Shown here: positions 1 to 8,274 of the stretch, in pieces | How the letters are laid out: every line of letters begins with the position of its first letter | Numbering within the stretch: position 1 is the first letter of the stretch | From: Acuticoccus sp. I52.16.1 | GTDB lineage: Bacteria; Pseudomonadota; Alphaproteobacteria; Rhizobiales; Amorphaceae | DNA: 64,000 nt | Direction of reading: 5' to 3' | Assembly (NCBI RefSeq): GCF_022865125.1 | Contig: NZ_CP094828.1 | Location: 2,721,219 to 2,785,218, forward strand | The notes under the pieces: generated by a model | What the model saw: the letters and a program-made list of their open reading frames with translations, nothing else | What the model was told of the DNA's origin: nothing | The model's database searches: none | Position numbers and translations under genes: made by a program

Positions 1-118
1 CGAGCACCGCGAGATGCTGCGCGCGATCATCGCGCGCGACGAAGCGGCGATGATCGCCGCGCTGCGCACGCACATCCGCGCGGGCTGGGAGGAATTCAAG
101 TCGAGCTACGCCCGTTAG
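1..118 (+). CDS. GntR-family transcriptional regulator, C-terminal end (partial)
   Basis: Open from the left edge in frame 2 to a TAG at 116-118, giving 38 residues. The fragment reads as the last helices of an FCD ligand-binding domain, with the usual pattern of a His-Arg-Glu start, alternating acidic and alanine-rich helix (ARDEAAMIAALRTHI) and a basic end. FCD-type GntR proteins are usually repressors that sense organic acids, often in catabolic operons. The isochorismatase-like gene starts 59 bases downstream on the same strand, so this regulator may control it and the CoA-ester genes beyond. The N-terminal DNA-binding domain lies outside the window, so the subfamily cannot be checked. 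Confidence 0.7.
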   Translation, partial: EHREMLRAIIARDEAAMIAALRTHIRAGWEEFKSSYAR

Positions 119-177
119 GGCGGGCTGACGGCTCCTCCACGCGCCCCCGCGCCACTTTCACACGATTGGAGCCGTGA

Positions 178-756
178 ATGACGACGAACTCGATCCTGCT
201 CGTCATGGACATGATGAACGACCTCGTCCACCCGGAGGGCGCCGGGGCGAAGACCTATGCCGTGCTGATGCAGGAGCGCGGCGTCTACGAGGCGACCAAG
301 ACCGCCATCGCGCGGGCACGCGCCGCGGGCATGCTGGTCGGCTACGTTCGCGTCGGCTTCTCGCCGGACTACCGCGAGTGCCCGCCCGAGTCGCCGGTCT
401 TCTCCAAGGCGCGGGACAACGGGCTCTTCAAGCTCGGCACCTGGGGCACCGAGGTCTTCGCCGACTTCGCGCCGCAGGAGGGGGATCCCGATATCGTCAA
501 GCACCGTGTCAGCCCGTTCTACGCGACCAAGCTGGAACCCCTTCTGCGCGCCAACGCGATCGACCGGCTGGTGCTGGCGGGTGTTTCCACCAACGGCGTC
601 GTCTCGGCGGCCGTGCGCGAGGGGCATGACCGCGACTATGCCTGCGTGCTCCTGGAGGACTGCTGCGCCGGCGCGACGGCGGAGGAGCACGAGCACGCCA
701 TGTCCGGCCTGAAGCGCTACGCGACCGTCAGCACCGCCGCCGGCTTCGATATCTGA
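178..756 (+). CDS. Isochorismatase-family hydrolase lacking the catalytic cysteine
   Basis: 192 residues, the normal length for the isochorismatase-like fold. The N-terminal strand with Asp11 (LLVMDMMND) and the Lys108 region (DIVKHRVSPFY) match the Asp and Lys of the usual Asp-Lys-Cys triad. The nucleophile loop reads GVSTNGVV at 135-142, with Val141 where amidase-type members have Cys. Cys-less members such as the EntB/PhzD isochorismatases use the Asp for vinyl-ether hydrolysis, so this is unlikely to be a classical amidase. ATG 178 is preferred to the out-of-frame GTG at 174; a GGAG-like site lies just upstream. It follows the GntR gene directly and precedes the CoA-ester operon, and may share its regulation. 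Substrate unknown. Confidence 0.85.
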   Translation: MTTNSILLVMDMMNDLVHPEGAGAKTYAVLMQERGVYEATKTAIARARAAGMLVGYVRVGFSPDYRECPPESPVFSKARDNGLFKLGTWGTEVFADFAPQEGDPDIVKHRVSPFYATKLEPLLRANAIDRLVLAGVSTNGVVSAAVREGHDRDYACVLLEDCCAGATAEEHEHAMSGLKRYATVSTAAGFDI

Positions 757-898
757 CGGCCCCCAAAATGATGCATCGTATGGGCGCGCTGCCGAGCGCA
801 CCCATGGCCCTGCGACCGGGAAGTTCGCAGAAAGTCCGCTGAAATGAGAGAATGATGTGGGGAATATAGCGTCACGGCGGCATTGACGCCTCTTATAA

Positions 899-910
899 AG
901 AATGCATTCT
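899..910. promoter_or_regulatory. Perfect 12-bp palindrome, candidate operator
   Basis: AGAATGCATTCT is its own reverse complement and lies in an AT-rich patch inside the 274-base gap between the isochorismatase-like gene and the CoA-ester operon. A second, shorter palindrome (GATGCATC, 770-777) lies in the same gap. A short palindrome next to a GntR gene is consistent with a repressor site, but no regulator-specific consensus is recognised. Confidence 0.35.
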
Positions 911-1030
911 ATATCAAGACATCTGCGGCGCCGCACGAGCCTCCCGCGCTCGCCCGCCGAACCGGCGGACGCGCCTCGCGCGACACCGGACGACCCCATG
1001 ACACGCCAACGCTCACCGGAGTGACCCGCC

Positions 1031-2251
1031 TTGACCACCCTCGACACCGTAGAGAAGCCCAAGCACGACGTCGGCGCCGCCCCCGCCGAAGGCAAGATCA
1101 CCGACGAGGCCATCGCCAAGGCGCGTGACATGATCGGCCTGCAACTGCGCCCCGAAGGCCCTTATCTGCAGGACGCCACCACCGACACGCTGCGCAACTG
1201 GTGCAACGGCATCGGCGATCTCAACCCGCTCTATCGCGACCTCGAGTACGGGCGGCAGTCGCGCTACGGCACCCAGCTCGCCCACCCGATGTTCCCGATG
1301 GCGTTCGGCTGGATCGGCCGCACCCGCTGGGGCCTCCCCGGCGTCCACGGCTTCTACGCCGGCAACGACTGGGAGCTGTTCCGCCACATCCGCCCCGGCG
1401 ACCGCATCAGCGCCATCGAGCGCGTGGTCGGCGTGGAGGAGAAGGAATCGAAGTTCTCCGGCCGGCTCGTCCTGCAATACGTCGAGGCGAGCTACACCAA
1501 TCAGCGCGGCGAGCTGGTCGCCCGCGGCCTCGGCACCTGCACCCGCCACGAGCGCAAGGCCGCCCGCGACGCCGGCAAGTACAAGGACATCAAGACCCAC
1601 GAATACACGCCGGACGAGTACGAGAAGATCGACGAGGCGATCATGCGCGAGGACGAGCGCATGCGCGGCGCCAACGTGCGCTACTTCGAGGACGTGCGCG
1701 AAGGCGAGGAGCTGGACCCGATCGTGCGCGGCCCGCTCTCGCTGATGGATACGATGGGCTTCCTCGTCGGCTGCGGCCGCGGCCACACCCACGGTGTCGT
1801 CTTCAAGGCGGCGATGAAGCATCCCGGCCACTTCTTCCGCAATCCGGAGGCCGGCGGCGGCATCGAGTACACCGGGATCGGCCATCACCGCGAGTCGACC
1901 GCCAAGGAGGTCGGCGTGCCGGGCGTCTACGACTATGGCCCGCAGCGCTCCTCGTGGATGGCCTCGCTCGTCACCAACTGGATGGGCGACGCCGCCTTCC
2001 TGAAGCGCGTGCGCACCGAGATGCGCCGGTTCAACACCATGGGCGATTGCACCTGGTGCAAGGGCAAGGTGACGAAGAAGTACGTCAAGGACGGCCACGC
2101 GCTGGTCGACCTCGAGATCTGGGGCGAGAACCAGCGGGGCGAGATCACCACGCCTGGCCTCGCGACCGTCGTCCTGCCGTCGCGCGACCCCAACATTCCG
2201 GTGCACTTCGACGGGGCGGACCTCGATCTCGAACTGCCCGTCGTGCGCTGA
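1031..2251 (+). CDS. Double-hotdog MaoC/FAS1-like dehydratase family protein
   Basis: 406 residues. The N-terminal half (about 30-170) has the FAS1-like dehydratase hotdog pattern, including GIGDLNPLYRD and the following His-Pro turn (AHPMFPMAFGW). The C-terminal half (about 215-395) is a second hotdog beginning YFEDVREGEEL, the usual entry strand of MaoC domains. Such proteins hydrate or dehydrate acyl-CoA thioesters in the cytoplasm. The start is a TTG with GGAG at 1018-1021, about nine bases upstream. It heads a compact operon with two CaiB-type CoA transferases and a second MaoC-like protein, so a CoA-ester substrate is likely. A unit of two fused hotdogs can be catalytic in one half only; the active half cannot be settled here. 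Confidence 0.8.
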   Translation: MTTLDTVEKPKHDVGAAPAEGKITDEAIAKARDMIGLQLRPEGPYLQDATTDTLRNWCNGIGDLNPLYRDLEYGRQSRYGTQLAHPMFPMAFGWIGRTRWGLPGVHGFYAGNDWELFRHIRPGDRISAIERVVGVEEKESKFSGRLVLQYVEASYTNQRGELVARGLGTCTRHERKAARDAGKYKDIKTHEYTPDEYEKIDEAIMREDERMRGANVRYFEDVREGEELDPIVRGPLSLMDTMGFLVGCGRGHTHGVVFKAAMKHPGHFFRNPEAGGGIEYTGIGHHRESTAKEVGVPGVYDYGPQRSSWMASLVTNWMGDAAFLKRVRTEMRRFNTMGDCTWCKGKVTKKYVKDGHALVDLEIWGENQRGEITTPGLATVVLPSRDPNIPVHFDGADLDLELPVVR

Positions 2252-2265
2252 GGGACGGCGGAGCC

Positions 2266-3438
2266 ATGTCGACCGACAAGCCCCTCACCGGCATCACCGT
2301 GGTCGAGCACGCGCGCAGTGTCGCCGCCGCGTACGCAGGCCGGCTTCTCGCCGCGATGGGCGCCGAGGTCGTCATGGTCGAGCCGCCCGAGGGTTCCGCG
2401 CTGCGGCGCGAGCCCCCCTTCCTCGACCACGAGGAGGGCGTCAGCGCCCTTTTCGCCTACCACGCGGTCGGCAAGCGCAGCGTCGTCCTCGACCTCGCGA
2501 CCCCGGCCGGGCGGGGCGATCTCGCCACGCTGCTCGCCGCGGCCGACATCTTCATCGACGACACCCCGCTCGCCGAGCGTCCCGCGCTGGGTCTCGACGA
2601 ACCCGCCGTCGCCGCCCACCATCCGGGCCTCGTCCACCTCTCGGTGCTCCCCTTCGGCGCCAGCGGGCCGAAGGCGGGCTGGGCTGGCGAGGAGATCAAC
2701 CTCGTGCACGCGGGCGGGGAGGGTTTCCTCCTCCCCAACGGCCTTTCGGTCGACCTCTTCCCGGATCGGCCGCCGCTCAAGGTCGCCGGGTATTTCGCGC
2801 AGATGCAGGGCGGCGTGACCGCCGTCTTCACCGGCCTCGCGGCGCTGTGGGCCGGCGGCGGGCGCGGCGTCGACGTCTCGGTGCAGGACGCCAACGTGGC
2901 CATCGGCTGCTTCGCCGTCCAGCGCCTCGGCGACGGGTCGCTGGAGCATCGTCACGAGCGCAATTTCCGCTACGGCGGCGTGGTGGAGTGCGCCGACGGC
3001 TTCGTCGAGCTGTTGACGCTGGAGGAGCGGCAATGGTCCGCGCTGGTGGAGTTGATGGACCGCCCCGCCTGGGCCACCGCCCCGGGGATGGACGACCCGG
3101 CCCACCGCAGCGCCCGCGGCGCCGACATCAACGAGCGCATCCGCGCCTGGGCCCGTGCCCACCCGGTCGGCGCGCTGGTGGCGCGCGCCCAGCGGCTGGG
3201 CGTGCCGATGGCCCCCTACAACACCCCCGGCGACGTTCTCGCCGACCCGCACGAGGAGGCGCGCCGGCTCTTCGGCGACGTCGCGATCGACGGCGTCGGC
3301 ACGCTCCCGATGCAGACCGCGCCGTTCCGCTTCGGTCCCGAGCCGCTCGCCCTGTCTAGCGGTCCGCCGCAGCTCGGCGCGGACCAGGCCCTGGTGGATC
3401 GGGCGAGGCCGCAAAGCGCCCGGAGGATCAGCGCATGA
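2266..3438 (+). CDS. CaiB/BaiF (family III) CoA transferase
   Basis: 390 residues, the usual length for family III. The N-terminus (LTGITVVEH, then RLLAAMGAEVVMVEPPEG) is the CoA-binding Rossmann signature, and the catalytic loop is VDVSVQDA near residue 205, with Asp in the position of formyl-CoA transferase Asp169. These enzymes move CoA between carboxylic acids through an enzyme-aspartyl anhydride. ATG 2266 follows GGAG by a few bases, 14 bases after the previous stop. It overlaps the next CoA transferase by four bases (ATGA), so the two are translationally coupled and may form a hetero-oligomer, as BbsEF does. Donor and acceptor acids are unknown. Confidence 0.9.
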   Translation: MSTDKPLTGITVVEHARSVAAAYAGRLLAAMGAEVVMVEPPEGSALRREPPFLDHEEGVSALFAYHAVGKRSVVLDLATPAGRGDLATLLAAADIFIDDTPLAERPALGLDEPAVAAHHPGLVHLSVLPFGASGPKAGWAGEEINLVHAGGEGFLLPNGLSVDLFPDRPPLKVAGYFAQMQGGVTAVFTGLAALWAGGGRGVDVSVQDANVAIGCFAVQRLGDGSLEHRHERNFRYGGVVECADGFVELLTLEERQWSALVELMDRPAWATAPGMDDPAHRSARGADINERIRAWARAHPVGALVARAQRLGVPMAPYNTPGDVLADPHEEARRLFGDVAIDGVGTLPMQTAPFRFGPEPLALSSGPPQLGADQALVDRARPQSARRISA

Positions 3439-4625
3439 GACCGCTCGAAGGCATCCGCATCGCCGACTTCACGGTGCATGCGGCGGGCCCCTTCTCGACG
3501 CACATGCTGTCGCTGATGGGGGCGGAGTGCATCAAGATCGAGACCGCGCTGCGGCCGGACATCTTCCGCAAGCCGCACACGGTCTATGGCCGGGCCGGCG
3601 CGGCGACGTTCGACCAGGTCTCCGCCAACAAGCTCTCCATCCGGCTGAACCTGAAGAAGGCCGAGGGCGTCGACCTCGCCAAGCGGCTCGTCGCGGTGTC
3701 GGACGTCGCGGCCGAGAGCTTCCGCGCCGGGGTGATGCACCGACTCGGCCTCGGCTACGAGGCGCTGGCGGCAGTGAAGCCCGACATCGTCATGGTGTCG
3801 ATCTCCTCCTCCGGCCAGAGCGGCCCGGACTCGCACTTCGCCGGCTACGCTCCGCTGTTCGGCGCCTGGGGCGGGCTCGGCACCATGACGGGCTATCCCG
3901 ACGGCCCGCCCGTCGAGATGCGCCACGTGATGGACCATTCGGTCGGCATGAACGCGGCCGCCGCTACCGTCGCCGCATTGCACCAGCGTCGCCGCACCGG
4001 ACGCGGCGCGCATGTCGACGTCGCCGCGCGAGAGGTCGCCTCGGCGGTGATCGGCGAGACGCTGCTGGCCGCCGCCGCCGGCATCGCCCCGGAGCGCATC
4101 GGCAACGACGACCACCGCCGCGCCCCGCACGGCCTTTTCGCGACCGCCACGCCCGACCGCTGGCTGAGCCTCTCGGTGGGGTGCGATGTGCAGTGGCAGG
4201 CGCTGCTGGGCGTGATGGGCCGGACGGACCTCGCCGCCCCGCACCTCGCCACCCAGGCGGACCGGCACGCCAACCGCGACGCCCTGAGCCGGATCGTCGC
4301 CGCCTGGTGCGCCGGCCAGGATCCCGACGACGCCGTTGCGCGCCTGCAGCGGGCCGGCGTCCCCGCGCACCTGTCGTTCACCGCGCGCGACGTCGCGCAG
4401 GACGCCCACATGCGCCACCGCGGGACGATCGTCGACGTCACCGAGGACGGTGGGGCGGTGCGGGCCGCCGTCGGCCGACCGGCCCGCGTGACCGGCTGCG
4501 ACGCGCCCGCCTTAGACCGCGGCACCCCCAAGCTCGGCGAGCACGAGGCCTACGTCTTCGGCGACCTGCTCGGTCTCAGCGAAGCGGCGATCACGGCCCT
4601 CGTCGACCGCGAGATCATCCACTGA
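3435..4625 (+). CDS. CaiB/BaiF (family III) CoA transferase, second paralogue
   Basis: 396 residues. It shares the family III N-terminus (LEGIRIADFT, then MLSLMGAECIKIE) and the glycine-rich SSSGQSGP loop. At the catalytic position the sequence is VDVAAREVA, so Glu stands where the upstream paralogue has Asp; this occurs in a sub-branch of the family. Start ATG overlaps the upstream stop by four bases. Two adjacent, dissimilar family III transferases suggest either two subunits of one enzyme or two sequential CoA exchanges. The downstream MaoC-like hydratase follows after 15 bases, so the product is probably an unsaturated or hydroxylated dicarboxylyl-CoA. Confidence 0.88.
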   Translation: MRPLEGIRIADFTVHAAGPFSTHMLSLMGAECIKIETALRPDIFRKPHTVYGRAGAATFDQVSANKLSIRLNLKKAEGVDLAKRLVAVSDVAAESFRAGVMHRLGLGYEALAAVKPDIVMVSISSSGQSGPDSHFAGYAPLFGAWGGLGTMTGYPDGPPVEMRHVMDHSVGMNAAAATVAALHQRRRTGRGAHVDVAAREVASAVIGETLLAAAAGIAPERIGNDDHRRAPHGLFATATPDRWLSLSVGCDVQWQALLGVMGRTDLAAPHLATQADRHANRDALSRIVAAWCAGQDPDDAVARLQRAGVPAHLSFTARDVAQDAHMRHRGTIVDVTEDGGAVRAAVGRPARVTGCDAPALDRGTPKLGEHEAYVFGDLLGLSEAAITALVDREIIH

Positions 4626-4640
4626 CCGACGGATCCCACC

Positions 4641-5501
4641 ATGCCTGACACGACCTTTGCGCCGAGCGAGGATCCGGTCGCCGCCATCGGCCGCACCGAG
4701 ACCGGCCACGACCTGATCGCGGCCGACCGCGTCGCTGCGCTCGCCGCCACGCTCGACGTCGATCCGCCGGCGCGCGAGTTGCCGCCCGGCTGGCACTGGC
4801 TGTACTTCAACCCGTTCGTCCGCCGCGGTGCGCTGGGCCGCGACGGTCACCCCAGGCGCGGCGGCTTCCTGCCCGACGCCGGCTTGCCGCGGCGCATGTG
4901 GGCCGGCGGGCGGCTCACCTACCACGCGCCGCTCCCCATCGGCGTTCAGGCGACGCGTGAGAGCACCATCCGCGACGTGGCGACCAAGGACGGCCGCAGC
5001 GGGCGGCTCGTGTTCGTCACCGTCGCGCACCGCGTCCACCACGAGGGGACGCTGTGCATCGAGGAGGAGCAGGACATCGTCTACCGCGAGGCCCAGCCCC
5101 CCGCCGCGCCCGGCACCGCCGCGCCGCAGGGCAAGCCCGCGCCGGACGACGCGACGTGGTCCGAGGAGGTCGCGCCCGACCCCGTGCTCCTGTTCCGCTA
5201 TTCGGCGTTGACCGCCAACGGGCACCGCATCCACTACGACCGGCCCTACGCGATGGGGGAGGAGGGGTATCCCGGCCTCGTCGTTCACGGACCGCTGACG
5301 GCGACACTGCTGCAGGGACTCGCCGCCCGCTGCCGTCCGCACGAGCGCCTCGCGACCTTCTCCTTCCGCGGTATGGCGCCGCTCTTCTGCGATGCGCCGT
5401 TCCATCTGGAAGCGCGGGACAATGACAGTGAACTCGCGCTCTGGGCACGCGGGCCGGGCGGCCTGCTCGCCATGCAGGCGGAGGCGACCTTCCGGGCCTG
5501 A
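4641..5501 (+). CDS. MaoC-family hydratase, mesaconyl-C4-CoA/itaconyl-CoA hydratase-like
   Basis: 286 residues, close to the length of mesaconyl-C4-CoA hydratases (Meh) and HTD2-type proteins. The N-terminal hotdog contains the PGWHWLYFNP segment and GGFLPDAGLPRRMWAGG typical of that group. The C-terminal hotdog has the active-site stretch FRYSALTANGHRIHYDRPYA (about 193-212), with the Asn/His/Asp arrangement of R-hydratases, followed by LVVHGPLTA. Cytoplasmic hydration of a branched unsaturated dicarboxylyl-CoA is the likely reaction, by family. As last gene of the operon, next to two CoA transferases, it fits a CoA-transfer plus hydration route such as mesaconate, itaconate or citramalate metabolism. 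No lyase gene is present to complete such a route. Confidence 0.8.
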   Translation: MPDTTFAPSEDPVAAIGRTETGHDLIAADRVAALAATLDVDPPARELPPGWHWLYFNPFVRRGALGRDGHPRRGGFLPDAGLPRRMWAGGRLTYHAPLPIGVQATRESTIRDVATKDGRSGRLVFVTVAHRVHHEGTLCIEEEQDIVYREAQPPAAPGTAAPQGKPAPDDATWSEEVAPDPVLLFRYSALTANGHRIHYDRPYAMGEEGYPGLVVHGPLTATLLQGLAARCRPHERLATFSFRGMAPLFCDAPFHLEARDNDSELALWARGPGGLLAMQAEATFRA

Positions 5502-5559
5502 CCCTCTGGCGACGTTTTCGCCCGCGACAACGCCGTCGGCAGCCTCTATGGAGAGCGCG

Positions 5560-5952
5560 ATGGCGAAGTCGATGGCATCCGGCGGCCCCTGGCGGGCATC
5601 GGTGCCGCAAGCGCTGCGGGCGCTGCGGTCGCCTCTCGTCGCGCTCTGCGCGTTGCTGCTGCTCGCCAACCACCTCGCCCCGGTGGCGAGCTTCGGTGCG
5701 GACCATCCGTCGACCGCCCTGTGCCACGGCGCGGCGCCCACCGGCAGCAGCGACGACGGCGGCGGCGCCGGCGACCGCACGCACTTCCAGAGTTGCTGCT
5801 TCACCGCCGCGATGGGCCTCGTGCCCGCGGCCGTCGTCGCGCCGACGCGCGGCGCGCCGTGTCCCCGCAGCAGCCTGCCGGGCCTCTCCGCTCCGCTTGT
5901 CGCCGCGAGCGCGCCCAGCCACAAGCGCATCCGCGCCCCGCCCCTGGCCTGA
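5560..5952 (+). CDS. Small secreted or membrane protein, DUF2946-like
   Basis: About 130 residues. A hydrophobic N-terminal helix (SPLVALCALLLLANHLAPVA) is followed by a Gly/Ser/Asp-rich loop, His-Phe-Gln-Ser-Cys-Cys, and a Pro/Ala-rich basic tail ending KRIRAPPLA. This resembles the DUF2946 type of small protein common beside copper-handling genes, but the match is by style rather than by a firm motif. ATG 5560 has GGAGAG four bases upstream; ATG 5548 in the same frame is the alternative. It lies 79 bases before the YcnI-PCuAC gene and probably shares its job in periplasmic copper handling. Confidence 0.6.
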   Translation: MAKSMASGGPWRASVPQALRALRSPLVALCALLLLANHLAPVASFGADHPSTALCHGAAPTGSSDDGGGAGDRTHFQSCCFTAAMGLVPAAVVAPTRGAPCPRSSLPGLSAPLVAASAPSHKRIRAPPLA

Positions 5953-6031
5953 ATGACGACCCGCAACGATGCATGCGCGGCGGTTCCGCCCGCGCATCGC
6001 ATCCTCGCACGCTCAATTCAGGACAGATAAC

Positions 6032-7069
6032 ATGACCATGATGACCCGTCTTCTCGGTGGGGCGACGGCGGCGGCCGCGCTCTTGTCTATGCCGCTCGCG
6101 GCGTTCGCCCACGTCAGCCTCGAGGTGGGGGAGGCGCCCGCCAACTCGACTTACAAGGCCATCTTTCGCGTGCCGCACGGCTGCGACGGGCAGGCGACCC
6201 GAACCTTCACCGTCGTCCTGCCCGAGGGCTTCATCGACGCCAAGCCCATGCCGAAGGCCGGCTGGACCTTGGAGACCGTGAAGGCCCCCTTCGCCAAGAC
6301 CTACACGCTGTGGGGCGACCAGGTCTCCGAGGGCGTCACCGAGGTCCGCTGGAGCGACGGCAGCCTGGACGATGGCCACTACGACGAGTTCGTCGTGCGC
6401 GGCCGTGTCACCGGCTTCGCGCCCGGCACGCAGCTGCCGTTCAAGGCGGTGCAGACCTGCGCCGACGGCGAGGTTGCCTGGACCGAGGTCGCAGCGCCCG
6501 GCGCCGACCCTCACGACCTCGCGCATCCCGCCCCGGTGCTGACGGTCGCCGCCGGCGCCAAGGCCGACCACGCCGGCCATGCCGGGCACGAAGCCCCCGG
6601 CGCCGTGCCGGCCGAGGCGACGGTGGGCGATCTCACCGTGGCCACCGCCTGGATGCGCCAGCCCCCGCCGGGCGCCAACGTCGCCGGCGCCTACGTGACC
6701 GTCACCAACGCGGGCGACAGCGCGGATCGCCTGATGGGCGGAACGGTCCCCTTCGCCGACCGCTTCGAGGTGCACGAGATGAAGATGGCGGACGGTGTGA
6801 TGACGATGGCCGAGGTCGACGGGGGGCTGGAGATCCCCGCCGGGAGCACCGTCGCGCTGACGCCGGGTGGTTACCACATCATGCTGATGGGCCTCGGCGA
6901 CGCGCCGAACAAGGGCGTCGCGGTCCCGCTCACACTGACCTTCGAGAAGGCCGGCACCATCGAGGTGATGATGACCGTCGCGCCGATGGGCGCCGCCGCG
7001 CCGACCCCCGCCGCAAATCACAGTGGCGCGAACCACGGCGGCGCGAGCCACAGCACACACAAAAACTGA
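6032..7069 (+). CDS. Periplasmic copper-binding protein, YcnI (DUF1775)-PCuAC fusion
   Basis: 345 residues with a signal peptide ending at Ala-Phe-Ala, leaving a mature N-terminus His-Val-Ser. In YcnI domains this first His forms the copper mono-histidine brace. Residues to about 175 are DUF1775. A His/Gly/Ala linker (HAGHAGHE) leads to a PCuAC domain with VHEMKM and, about 40 residues on, YHIMLMG, the His and Met ligands of Cu(I) chaperones that metallate cytochrome oxidase. The tail is again His-rich. Start ATG 6032 is chosen over the upstream ATG 5969 because it gives a clean signal peptide and has AGGA six bases before it. It follows the DUF2946-like gene. Confidence 0.88.
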   Translation: MTMMTRLLGGATAAAALLSMPLAAFAHVSLEVGEAPANSTYKAIFRVPHGCDGQATRTFTVVLPEGFIDAKPMPKAGWTLETVKAPFAKTYTLWGDQVSEGVTEVRWSDGSLDDGHYDEFVVRGRVTGFAPGTQLPFKAVQTCADGEVAWTEVAAPGADPHDLAHPAPVLTVAAGAKADHAGHAGHEAPGAVPAEATVGDLTVATAWMRQPPPGANVAGAYVTVTNAGDSADRLMGGTVPFADRFEVHEMKMADGVMTMAEVDGGLEIPAGSTVALTPGGYHIMLMGLGDAPNKGVAVPLTLTFEKAGTIEVMMTVAPMGAAAPTPAANHSGANHGGASHSTHKN

Positions 7070-7093
7070 CGGTCCGGGCGCTCCGGCGCCCGC

Positions 7094-7125
7094 TGGCCGC
7101 GCGCCCATCGCCGGGCGCGCGGCCA
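7094..7125. terminator. Strong hairpin after the copper genes
   Basis: A perfect 13-bp GC-only-rich inverted repeat, TGGCCGCGCGCCC and its complement, with a six-base loop, 24 bases after the YcnI-PCuAC stop. It is followed by only a short T pair, so it may act as a terminator with poor U-tract or as a 3'-end stabiliser. A smaller hairpin (GGGCGC, loop TCCG, GCGCCC) lies immediately upstream. Confidence 0.6.
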
Positions 7126-7269
7126 TTGCCCAAAGGCATCCGGTGCCGGTGCCACCGCCGGCACATTCGATCTACAGTCGTCTCCGCCCAAAGGTTCGTA
7201 CTGGACGCCTCCGCGCAACCAGCGATAGAGCCATTCACACTCTTTGAACCAGGATACTGCTGGAACCCT

Positions 7270-8238
7270 ATGGCCCGCCTCTACGAAAGCCGCAAACGCA
7301 TCCTCGTCACCGGTGGAGCCGGGTTTCTCGGCTCCCACTTGATCGACAGGCTCATCGATCAGGGTCACGAGGTTCTGTGCGTCGACAATCTGTTCACCGG
7401 CACGAAGCGCAATATCGACCACCTGCACACGCACCCGCGCTTCGAGTTCATGCGCCACGACGTGACCTTCCCGCTCTACGTGGAGGTCGACGAGATCTAC
7501 AACCTCGCCTGCCCGGCCTCGCCCGTGCACTACCAGCACGACCCGGTGCAGACGACGAAGACGTCGGTCCTCGGCGCCATCAACATGCTCGGCCTCGCCA
7601 AGCGCCTGAAGGCGAAGATCATGCAGGCCTCCACCTCGGAGGTGTACGGCGATCCGAGCATCCACCCGCAGGCGGAGAGCTACTGGGGCAACGTCAACCC
7701 GATCGGCCCCCGCTCGTGCTACGACGAAGGCAAGCGCTGCGCCGAGACGCTGTTCTTCGACTACCAGCGGCAGCACGGTGTCGAGATCAAGGTCGTGCGC
7801 ATCTTCAATACCTACGGGCCGCGCATGCACCATGCGGACGGGCGCGTCGTCTCCAACTTCATCGTCCAGGCGCTGAAGGGCGAGCCGATCACCATCTACG
7901 GCGACGGTCGGCAGACCCGCTCGTTCTGCTTCGTGGACGATCTGATCGAGGGATTCCTGCGGCTGATGGAGACGGGGCCGGAGGTGACCGGGCCGGTCAA
8001 CATCGGCAATCCGAACGAGTTCACGATCCGCGACCTCGCCGAGCAGACTCTCGCCAAGGTCGGCGGCTCCAGCGCGCTGATCAACGAGCCGCTGCCCAAG
8101 GACGATCCCAAGCAGCGCCAGCCGGACATCACCCAGGCCAAAGCGGTGCTCGGCTGGCAGCCGACGGTGGAGTTGAGCGAGGGCCTCGACCGCACGATCG
8201 GCTACTTCCGCGACGCGCTGCCGCGCCTCGAAGGCTGA
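7270..8238 (+). CDS. uxs: UDP-glucuronate decarboxylase (UDP-xylose synthase)
   Basis: 322 residues, an extended SDR with the NAD-binding motif [12 protein letters not shown] at 14-25, [13 protein letters not shown], the Ser/Thr loop STSEVYGDP, and the catalytic Tyr-Lys in CYDEGKR. These together are diagnostic for Uxs rather than for galactose epimerases. It oxidises, decarboxylates and reduces UDP-glucuronate to UDP-xylose in the cytoplasm, for surface polysaccharide. ATG 7270 is in frame with a long upstream open frame, but the protein begins at the conserved [15 protein letters not shown]. It stands alone between two hairpins, with no glycosyltransferases near it, so it appears to be a monocistronic unit. 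Confidence 0.92.
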   Translation: MARLYESRKRILVTGGAGFLGSHLIDRLIDQGHEVLCVDNLFTGTKRNIDHLHTHPRFEFMRHDVTFPLYVEVDEIYNLACPASPVHYQHDPVQTTKTSVLGAINMLGLAKRLKAKIMQASTSEVYGDPSIHPQAESYWGNVNPIGPRSCYDEGKRCAETLFFDYQRQHGVEIKVVRIFNTYGPRMHHADGRVVSNFIVQALKGEPITIYGDGRQTRSFCFVDDLIEGFLRLMETGPEVTGPVNIGNPNEFTIRDLAEQTLAKVGGSSALINEPLPKDDPKQRQPDITQAKAVLGWQPTVELSEGLDRTIGYFRDALPRLEG

Positions 8239-8246
8239 CGCGGCCC

Positions 8247-8274
8247 GACGGCGGCGCCGGCACCGACCGCCGTC
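8247..8274. terminator. Hairpin after the uxs gene
   Basis: GACGGCGG pairs with CCGCCGTC across a 12-base loop, starting eight bases after the uxs stop, and is followed by GTCGCTTT. A plausible factor-independent terminator with a short T-run. Confidence 0.5.

Noticed and set aside
998-1024. Eight-codon open frame ending six bases before the TTG start of the dehydratase gene
   Set aside because: Could be a leader peptide, but it has no repeated residue or attenuator structure and such short frames are common by chance.
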